Part shown: positions 8,102 through 14,569 of the stretch, one piece after another
Position numbering within the stretch: the first letter of the stretch is position 1
How the letters are laid out: each line of letters begins with the position of its first letter
IMG/VR virus record: IMGVR_UViG_3300031523_000009
Location: 1-23,416 of that record
Direction: 5' to 3' (one strand)
Length of the DNA: 23,416 nt
Source: a virus
Program-made: the position numbers and the translations under genes
The notes under the pieces: generated by a model
The model's database searches: none
Told to the model about the DNA's origin: nothing
The model's input: the letters and a program-made list of their open reading frames with translations, nothing else

Positions 8102-8857
8102 ATGTCTACCCCACTTTATGATGCATTAGTCGCAAAGGTTCGTGACTGGGCTAACCGGGACTCCACAGTCCTTTCAGATTCTATCGTCAATGACGCACTA
8201 GATTACGCTGCAGATACATGTTACCGAGAGCTCCGCATCCCACCATTGGAGTATACATATCGATACCCTACTATAACAACTGCAGGTGACAGCTCAGTGC
8301 AACTACCGCCAGACGTTACAGAGTTCATTATGTTCAGTAGGACAGATGTTAATGGCAGTACCCTTGTTTTCGATCAGAAGCTTGACCTTCAGTCATTCAC
8401 AGACATGCACACCTCAAAGGGTCATGGGTCTTTCACTCGTAAGGGTCAGAATATCCACTTCTACCCAGCATCCGCAGTTGGTGAGGTCTACGAGATCCAC
8501 TACTACCGTAGGTTGTTTGACTTAGATGCAGCTTACGTTGTTAACCAGAACAACATTGACGTAGGTAATACTACTGTATCCTCTGTTGGACTTACAGGTG
8601 CATTCGAGTACCCAGTAGGTTCAGGTGCTTACTACACTGGAAATGAGGTGTACAACTGGCTACGGGATGATAATGAACGTATGCTACTTTGGGGTGCACT
8701 CCACTACGCCTTTGACTACATGGGTGATGAGGCAAGCTCTGCCAAGTATCTGGACAAACAGATGAGTGCTATTGGTGAGTTGAATCGCGAAGAGAAGCGG
8801 CGCAGGGTGACAGGTGCATCTAACTCAGTTACGTACGAAGTGTCTGGGTTACTTTAA
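8102..8857 (+). CDS. Head-tail adaptor (tail tubular protein A-like)
   Basis: This 251-aa protein probably forms the ring under the portal that joins head and tail. It starts with a helical part (residues 1-40, with RDWANRDSTVLSDSIVNDAL and the CYRELRIPP segment), then a beta-rich part (VQLPPDVTEFIMF, GQNIHFYPAS, YEIHYYRRLFDLD), then a helical end (ERMLLWGALHYAFDYMGDE... LDKQMSAIGELNREEKRRR). This helix-beta-helix order, with an LPPD strand and a C-terminal WGALxxAxxYxGD helix, is what I know from T7 gp11/TTPA-like adaptors. GAGGA lies before the ATG. In many podoviruses the nozzle gene follows at once. Here it lies 11 kb away at 19874. Confidence 0.75.
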   Translation: MSTPLYDALVAKVRDWANRDSTVLSDSIVNDALDYAADTCYRELRIPPLEYTYRYPTITTAGDSSVQLPPDVTEFIMFSRTDVNGSTLVFDQKLDLQSFTDMHTSKGHGSFTRKGQNIHFYPASAVGEVYEIHYYRRLFDLDAAYVVNQNNIDVGNTTVSSVGLTGAFEYPVGSGAYYTGNEVYNWLRDDNERMLLWGALHYAFDYMGDEASSAKYLDKQMSAIGELNREEKRRRVTGASNSVTYEVSGLL

Positions 8858-8870
8858 GGAGATCTGATAT

Positions 8871-9500
8871 ATGGCTATTAACTACGCACCAAGTGAATCC
8901 GCAGTGCAGGATCCAGCAACAGAGATTGCATTTCAGAACGGGGTACTACAACTGGGTTTAGTGGATAAGCCGTCAGAGGGTGGTTCATTTCAGAATGACA
9001 CAGTTGGCTCTTATAACTCAGCATTAACAGCAGCTAACATGGCTATACTTGCTAAGGTTGCATCGGAGCTATCAGCATCTAATTCAGATGTAAGCGCATC
9101 AGCCTCTGGGTTGAGTAGCCTTGAGAGTCACTTAAGTGCCAGCGAGAGTGAAGTCAGTAACACTGAAGCAGCCATAAGCGCTGGACTGTCTGAAGCTAGT
9201 AAGCTTGCAGCCGAAGTAAGTGCATCTGAAGCAGCAGATTCAGCAGCTTTAATAACTGGATTAACAACCACCACAACAACTGTTGCCTCAGGTGGCCCCG
9301 CAACATCCTCATATGACCCAGTAACTGGGGTATTAGGTTTAGGTATACCAATGGGCCCACAGGGTTCTCAGGGTATTCAAGGTATTCAAGGTATAATCGG
9401 AGTGCAAGGGGTGCGAGGTTTTACAGGAGATGACGGAGATGATGGAATCGTAGACACTTATGATCCCGGTGACCTAGCCGCTTTATTTGAATCATCATAA
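8871..9500 (+). CDS. Collagen-like tail fibre protein
   Basis: A 209-aa fibre-type protein. Residues 1-60 form an N-terminal module (MAINY at the start, then KPSEGGSFQNDTVGSYNSA) shared with the large protein at 11422. It is probably the part that attaches to the virion. Residues about 60-125 are Ser/Ala/Glu-rich with heptad-like spacing, a likely trimeric coiled coil. Residues 162-194 are eleven collagen-like Gly-X-Y triplets (GPQGSQGIQGIQG onward, then GDDGDDG). It ends in a short acidic tip. The protein is short and has no obvious receptor-binding head. It may be a stalk joined by the small proteins encoded next to it. AAGGAG precedes the ATG at good spacing. Confidence 0.8.
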   Translation: MAINYAPSESAVQDPATEIAFQNGVLQLGLVDKPSEGGSFQNDTVGSYNSALTAANMAILAKVASELSASNSDVSASASGLSSLESHLSASESEVSNTEAAISAGLSEASKLAAEVSASEAADSAALITGLTTTTTTVASGGPATSSYDPVTGVLGLGIPMGPQGSQGIQGIQGIIGVQGVRGFTGDDGDDGIVDTYDPGDLAALFESS

Positions 9501-9535
9501 ACTATTAACCTTAATTAACTAAAGGAATCATCATT

Positions 9536-9994
9536 ATGTCATTACAGACTAGACTAAATACACTAGTCACTTCAATCAAGGCAGAGACTAAGTCTCTACG
9601 CGTTATGATTAGTGGCACTAATACGGGAGACACTACAGATCTCACAACAACTGCAACTAACCTTGTAGCCGCACTTAATGAAGTAAAAGCCATTGCAGAC
9701 GCAGCAGGAGCAAGCCACCTTGTAATCAATGACTTAGCAACAAACCTGACACAGGTATGGTCTTCTACTAAAGTTGATTCTGAGATCACTGCTTCTTTGA
9801 ACTCCATCTTAGCAGGTGCTCCAGCAGCATTGGATACATTGAATGAATTAGCTGCTGCCATTGGGGATGATGCAACTTATGCAGCGTCAATCACCGCAGC
9901 TCTTGCAACTAAGGCTAATATGTCTAGTACCTACACCCAAGCACAGCTGGGTGACCCTGAGACAGACTTAGCGGCAATATGGACAGCGGCGTAA
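9536..9994 (+). CDS. Small fibre-associated protein with MSLQTRL module
   Basis: A 152-aa protein beginning MSLQTRLNTLVTSIKAET, a short amphipathic helix also found at the start of the next gene. The middle is Thr/Ala-rich and helical. Residues about 85-125 carry LDTLNELAAAIGDDATYA, a widespread tail-fibre motif that appears again in the 1048-aa protein (TLNELAAALGDD, residues about 265-276). The end is a short TQAQLGDPETDLAAIWTAA. AAAGGAATC precedes the ATG. It is probably a short fibre or fibre-linking subunit. The precise role is unknown. Confidence 0.75.
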   Translation: MSLQTRLNTLVTSIKAETKSLRVMISGTNTGDTTDLTTTATNLVAALNEVKAIADAAGASHLVINDLATNLTQVWSSTKVDSEITASLNSILAGAPAALDTLNELAAAIGDDATYAASITAALATKANMSSTYTQAQLGDPETDLAAIWTAA

Positions 9995-9997
9995 CCT

Positions 9998-10366
9998 ATG
10001 TCTTTACAAACACGACTAAGTGCGTTAATCACAGGCATTAAAGGTGAGTTTACAACACTTGCTAATCGAGTGACTGTGGTTGAAGGGGCGGCTGCTTCGT
10101 ACTCAGGGGCGGCCTCCTTAGATTTTGGTACAGGGTCTAATTATGCAAGTACAATCATCTCTAATAGTGACGTACTCAGTTCCCATCAGTTAACGGTAGA
10201 GCTTAGTATAGTCCCTACGGCAGATCACCCATTAGAGGATTTACTATATGACCCAATTAGAGTAACATCTCATAGTATCGTTGATGGGGTAGGGTTTACA
10301 GTGCTTGGGCATATGGACAACTCCGCTGCCCACGGTACATATAATATTAACTGGTACGCAAGGTAG
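9998..10366 (+). CDS. Small structural protein with the same MSLQTRL module
   Basis: A 122-aa protein starting MSLQTRLSALITGIKGE, clearly related to the start of the preceding gene, then an unrelated beta-rich body (residues about 40-122) with no Cys. It lies 3 bases after the previous stop and has no good Shine-Dalgarno sequence, so translation is probably coupled to the upstream gene. The likely role is an exchangeable beta-structured tip carried on a shared attachment helix. That is inference. Base use is somewhat richer in GCG/CGG words than the head genes, which may reflect a separate origin. Confidence 0.72.
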   Translation: MSLQTRLSALITGIKGEFTTLANRVTVVEGAAASYSGAASLDFGTGSNYASTIISNSDVLSSHQLTVELSIVPTADHPLEDLLYDPIRVTSHSIVDGVGFTVLGHMDNSAAHGTYNINWYAR

Positions 10367-10372
10367 ATAAAA

Positions 10373-11320
10373 ATGGCAGTAGAAATAAAGAGTGGTAACA
10401 GCACAGACGTACAGACTGTTGACCCAACAAGTAAAGCGGCACGAGTAACTTTATATAACCCAGATGGGACGGTTGTTGATACAACTATTCCCGTGGCGAT
10501 TACCATAAATCCCGTAACTGTTGTTGATAACGACATTCTAGCTTCTTTTGATGCTAGTGCTTATAAGTTCATTTCAATACAATTGACGGGCACATGGGTA
10601 GGTACAGTTAAGTTCCAAGGCTCGAACGATAACGGCACTTTTGAAGATGTTGTTGTGCAAAACACAGGTTCAGTTTTAGAGCCATACGTTATTTCAATGG
10701 ACGCTATCGGCGGCGTTAAAATCCCAGTCCTGTTCAAATTCATGCGCATACGTGTTACGGCTTACACATCGGGCACAGTGATAGGTACAGCATTCGGATT
10801 AAAAGAAGACGCTAACACAGGCCAAATATCTTCTGTTGGTACTGTCAATATTTCGGCAGGTCAGACGCTGGCTACAGTAACCAATTTAGAAAAGCTGGGT
10901 GGCGTAGCGGTATCTATGGGCGCTGGTGTTGTAGATGCAGGTACTCAACGCGTAGTCCTTCCAGACAACCCCACACTCTATACAGACTTCTATCAGACTG
11001 GAGTCTCTGGTGGTGTAAACGGTAACTCTCGTATGATTCAGACCGGAGCTTGTATTTTAAAGGCAGCGGTCTTTACGAGCTACGCAGCTACACCGAGACA
11101 CATCAAGCTATATGATACTGCTACAACCCCTGTTGCTGGCGTAGGCGTCCCAACATTAGTCTTAACACGAGCAGCGTCAGGCAATAATTCATACCCATTG
11201 CCAGAGGGAGGCTTCCCGTTTGCTAACGGTATTGGTATGACATTTGTCCAAGGGGCGGCTAATACAGACGCAACAGGCACAGCAACTGTTGATGGTAGTT
11301 TAACCTGTATCTTCACTTAA
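10373..11320 (+). CDS. Virion structural protein, fibre region
   Basis: A 315-aa, nearly all-beta protein. The N-terminus has MAVEIKSGNST and then TVDPTSKAARVTLY, a start pattern that I recall from other phage structural or fibre proteins. Residues about 50-145 resemble a jelly-roll or carbohydrate-binding-like beta domain (FISIQLTGTWVGTVKFQGSN, FMRIRVTAYTSG). Residues about 205-315 form a second beta domain with TDFYQTG and IKLYDTATTP. No catalytic motif is visible. AGG lies before the ATG, and the gene follows the previous stop by 6 bases. It is most likely a fibre or receptor-binding component. Function is inferred from location and fold type. Confidence 0.72.
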   Translation: MAVEIKSGNSTDVQTVDPTSKAARVTLYNPDGTVVDTTIPVAITINPVTVVDNDILASFDASAYKFISIQLTGTWVGTVKFQGSNDNGTFEDVVVQNTGSVLEPYVISMDAIGGVKIPVLFKFMRIRVTAYTSGTVIGTAFGLKEDANTGQISSVGTVNISAGQTLATVTNLEKLGGVAVSMGAGVVDAGTQRVVLPDNPTLYTDFYQTGVSGGVNGNSRMIQTGACILKAAVFTSYAATPRHIKLYDTATTPVAGVGVPTLVLTRAASGNNSYPLPEGGFPFANGIGMTFVQGAANTDATGTATVDGSLTCIFT

Positions 11321-11367
11321 GTAAGCATATCGATATATGACAGCTGAACTGATGACACTAAACAGTA

Positions 11368-11386
11368 CCACTAGCGTATTTAGTGG
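11368..11386 (+). other. Small hairpin before the 1048-aa fibre gene
   Basis: CCACTA and TAGTGG pair across a 7-base loop within the 101-base gap. No T-run follows, so it is not a typical terminator. It may influence translation of the fibre gene. The gap also has the palindrome atatcgatat near 11328. Confidence 0.35.
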
Positions 11387-11406
11387 CACACACGACATGC
11401 CTATTT

Positions 11407-11412
11407 AAGGAG
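11407..11412 (+). promoter_or_regulatory. Shine-Dalgarno sequence fixing the fibre start at 11422
   Basis: AAGGAG lies 9 bases before ATG 11422, and the protein from that ATG begins with the same MAINY module as the protein at 8871. The longer frame from GTG 11383 runs through this site and adds 13 residues unlike the family. Confidence 0.85.
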
Positions 11413-11421
11413 ACACTCTCA

Positions 11422-14400
11422 ATGGCTATTAATTACATAACACAAGAAACAGGGGCTACCGAGATACCCTTCTCAAATGGGACTGAACAGGTGGGTCTTG
11501 TCAATAAGCCATCCGAGGGTGGTTCCTTTCAGAACGATTCAGTGGGCAGTTATGCGTCAGCTACTACCTCAGCCAACTTATCACAGCTAAGCCAAGAAGC
11601 AGCACTTGCCTCTGCACAAGCTGCAGCACTTAGTGCAGCTGATGCTGAAGCATCTAGAGACCTTACATTGCTTTCAGCCGCTGGGGTTGGATCAGTGGTG
11701 ATTGCTTCGAATGCTAACGCCAATAGAGCAGAGGGTGCTCAGGCAGTGGCAGCAGCTTCCGCAGCCTCAGTTGCAGCTGACTTAGTTGAGACTACGCAGG
11801 ATACTCTGGATACAGCAGCTGATAGAGCTCAGACTAACTTAGATATGATTGCAACTGCTGCAGATAGAGTTCAGACAGGTTTAGATCGTGCTGCTATAGG
11901 TACGGATGCCTCCACAGCAACAACTAAAGCAAATGAAGCAAGTGCCTCTGCATCTGCTGCTAGTGCATCAGCTTCTGCCGCATTGGCTTCTGAGAATAAT
12001 ACGGCAGATAAGTTACCGCTGTCTGGTGGGAGTTTAACAGGTCCGGTTACAACCACCTCTACCATTGATGGTCGTGATGTTGCTACAGATGGTACTAAAC
12101 TGGACGGTGTGGCAATAGGGGCAAATAACTATACGTTACCCGCTGGGATAGCCACTGAGACCTATGTTGGTACTCAGATAAGCAACCTAGTTGACGCATC
12201 TCCAGCAACACTTAATACACTAAATGAACTAGCAGCAGCCTTAGGTGATGATGCTAACTTCTCTACTACAATGACTAACACCCTTGCGGGTAAGGTCGAT
12301 GATAGTCAGGTGTTAACAAATGTACCTGCAGGTGCAGTGTTTACTGATACTAATACCACATACACAGTGGGTGATGGTGGTTTAACTCAAGTTAACTTCA
12401 CCACAGCAGATAATACTAAGCTAGATGGTATTGAAGTAGGTGCTACAGCAGACCAAACTGCTGCTCAGTTACTTGTTGCTATTAAGACTGTTGATGGAGC
12501 AAGTAGTGGTTTAGATGCTGACTTGCTAGATGGTAATCATGCTTCTGCTTTCCTAACACCTACAGGTGATGGTTCTCAATTATCAGGTCTACCTGCTACT
12601 GGGGCAACTACAGCACAAGCAAATGAGATAACAGCTAACACGGCTAAAGTTGGAATAACTACAGCACAAGCAAATGCAATTACAGCTAACACAGCCAAAG
12701 TAACTAACTCTACCTCTGCCTCAGACCTAACATCTGGCACATTAGCAGACGCTAGATTCCCAGCCACACTACCAGCAATCAGCGGTGCTAACTTAACCAA
12801 CCTACCGATCACACCAGCAGGAACAGCAGACTTTGTTGCCTCTGGAACATTGCCTAACGGTAGCCCTGTGGTATTGAAGTCTGACGGTACAGTTGAAGCT
12901 GCTGCTCCGACTGCATCACTTGTAGCTGAAAGTATACCTGCTGGGAGTGCCGATGCGTTTGGTGTATCCGGTAATACTGGTCACGTCACATCCGCTTTTG
13001 ACTATAATACTGCAAACGTGTTTGTTGTAGCATATAAGGTAGGTTCTCTTGTTTATGTTGTAGTAGGAACAGTTTCAGGGACTTCTGTTACTTTCGGAAC
13101 TCCTGTTGTACTTAATGGGGGGGCTAACGCAGACTTCCCTAGGATAGCCTTTGACCCTAATACAGCAGGTAAATTTGTTTTAACTTACCTAGATAAAACA
13201 ACCTCCACTCCAAATGGTACTACTATAGTTGGTACAGTTTCAGGAACTTCAATAACTTTTGGAACTACTACTGCACTTAATGTATATTGCAGTCTTGCAG
13301 TTGGACTATCCTTCGACCCTAATACAACGGGGGGGATTGCATTTGTTTATCAGGATGGATCTAATGCAAGCTATGGTAAGGTAAAAACAGCTACTATTTC
13401 AGGCACTACAATAACTTTTGTAACTACTGCTACATTTAATGCAAGCTCTACTTACGAACCTCTCATAGAATTTGACCCCACTACAGCAGGTAAGTTTGTA
13501 GTAACCTATAAGGATCAAAATAACTCGCAATTTGGTACAGCAAGAGTGGGGGCACTTTCAGGGACTTCTGTTAGCTTTGGAACTGCGGTTGTATTTAATT
13601 CAGGAACTACTAACTACATGTCTTCAGCCTTCGCCCCTAATATGGCAGGCAAGTTTGTAGTTGCTTATCAGGACACTAGTAACTCAAACTATGGTGCTTT
13701 AGTAGTAGGTACAGTTTCAGGAACTAGTATTAGCTTTGGGGCTGAAGTCATCTTTGCTTCAAGCTATGTTTACTCAGGGAGTATATCTTTTGATCCTACT
13801 CAAGTAGGTAAGTTTGTTATAGGTTATGTGGATATTGGGAACAGTCAGGATGGTAAAATTGTAGTAGGGACACTTTCTGGTAATACAGCTAGCTTTACAG
13901 GCCCATCTGTATATGATACATACACTAATAGTGCATCTGTATCCTTTGATTCTAATAATTCTGGTAAGTTTATTATGGCTTACAGGGACGCATCAAGTGG
14001 CGGCAGAACCAAAGTAGGCCAGCTAGCTGCAACAGTGTACGGCCCAACAAACCTAACAGCAACCAACTTCCTAGGCACTTCAACAGCCGCCTACACTGAC
14101 ACCCAAACAGCAACCATAATGCTTCAAGGTGGAATCTCAACTAACCAAACAGGACTAACAATAGGCTCAACCTACTACGTCCAACAAGATGGAACACTAT
14201 CCACAACAGAATCATCACCGAGCGTAATCGCAGGTAAAGCCTTATCTACTACTGATCTATTCTTAGCTAACTGGTCTGATGTATACACAAATCCTAATCT
14301 ACTAGTGAAGACAGCCGACCTCACTGTATATGCAGGGGACAGCATTGTGGTAGGTGCAGGTGGCATAACCATAACATTACCTAGTTCACCATCTATAGGA

Positions 14401-14568
14401 GATAATGTGATAATTAAAGATGGCACAGGTGCAGTATCTACAACCCCATTCACAGTGGCAGGAAATGGTTCTAACATTGTATCTTCCGCTTCTTCACTAA
14501 CCTTTAACTCAGATTGGGCAGAAGTACGATTCGTATTCATTAATGCCACAATAGGATGGAGCGTATAA
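11422..14568 (+). CDS. Large tail fibre with seven propeller-like repeats
   Basis: This 1048-aa protein is a probable receptor-binding fibre. Residues 1-60 are the attachment module shared with the protein at 8871. Residues about 60-195 are Ala/Ser/Gln-rich coiled coil. Residues about 196-380 hold common fibre-shaft motifs (LPLSGGSLTGPV, TKLDGVAIG, TLNELAAALGDD, TKLDGIEVGATADQTA, GLDADLLDG). Residues 396-427 are two tandem TTAQANxITANTAKV units. Residues about 428-461 are an NSTSASDLTSGTL module, and 466-493 an ASGTLPNG module. Residues about 521-870 are seven ~50-residue repeats built on FDPNTAGKFVVAY and VGTVSGTSxSFGT, a likely seven-bladed beta-propeller. After the TNFLGTS module come a beta-rich tip (about 960-1048: ITITLPSSPSIGDNVIIKDG) and a final IGWSV. 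Confidence 0.88.
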   Translation: MAINYITQETGATEIPFSNGTEQVGLVNKPSEGGSFQNDSVGSYASATTSANLSQLSQEAALASAQAAALSAADAEASRDLTLLSAAGVGSVVIASNANANRAEGAQAVAAASAASVAADLVETTQDTLDTAADRAQTNLDMIATAADRVQTGLDRAAIGTDASTATTKANEASASASAASASASAALASENNTADKLPLSGGSLTGPVTTTSTIDGRDVATDGTKLDGVAIGANNYTLPAGIATETYVGTQISNLVDASPATLNTLNELAAALGDDANFSTTMTNTLAGKVDDSQVLTNVPAGAVFTDTNTTYTVGDGGLTQVNFTTADNTKLDGIEVGATADQTAAQLLVAIKTVDGASSGLDADLLDGNHASAFLTPTGDGSQLSGLPATGATTAQANEITANTAKVGITTAQANAITANTAKVTNSTSASDLTSGTLADARFPATLPAISGANLTNLPITPAGTADFVASGTLPNGSPVVLKSDGTVEAAAPTASLVAESIPAGSADAFGVSGNTGHVTSAFDYNTANVFVVAYKVGSLVYVVVGTVSGTSVTFGTPVVLNGGANADFPRIAFDPNTAGKFVLTYLDKTTSTPNGTTIVGTVSGTSITFGTTTALNVYCSLAVGLSFDPNTTGGIAFVYQDGSNASYGKVKTATISGTTITFVTTATFNASSTYEPLIEFDPTTAGKFVVTYKDQNNSQFGTARVGALSGTSVSFGTAVVFNSGTTNYMSSAFAPNMAGKFVVAYQDTSNSNYGALVVGTVSGTSISFGAEVIFASSYVYSGSISFDPTQVGKFVIGYVDIGNSQDGKIVVGTLSGNTASFTGPSVYDTYTNSASVSFDSNNSGKFIMAYRDASSGGRTKVGQLAATVYGPTNLTATNFLGTSTAAYTDTQTATIMLQGGISTNQTGLTIGSTYYVQQDGTLSTTESSPSVIAGKALSTTDLFLANWSDVYTNPNLLVKTADLTVYAGDSIVVGAGGITITLPSSPSIGDNVIIKDGTGAVSTTPFTVAGNGSNIVSSASSLTFNSDWAEVRFVFINATIGWSV
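12990..14030 (+). repeat. Seven ~50-codon propeller repeats in the first fibre
   Basis: Seven units each follow the pattern SFDPNTxGKFVxxYxD, NSxYG, VGTVSGTSxxFG, VxFN. The last unit stops at KVGQLA and lacks the SGT-FG part. This suits ring closure by an N-terminal strand in a seven-bladed propeller. Units are similar but not identical at the DNA level. Confidence 0.85.
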
Positions 14569-14569
14569 C

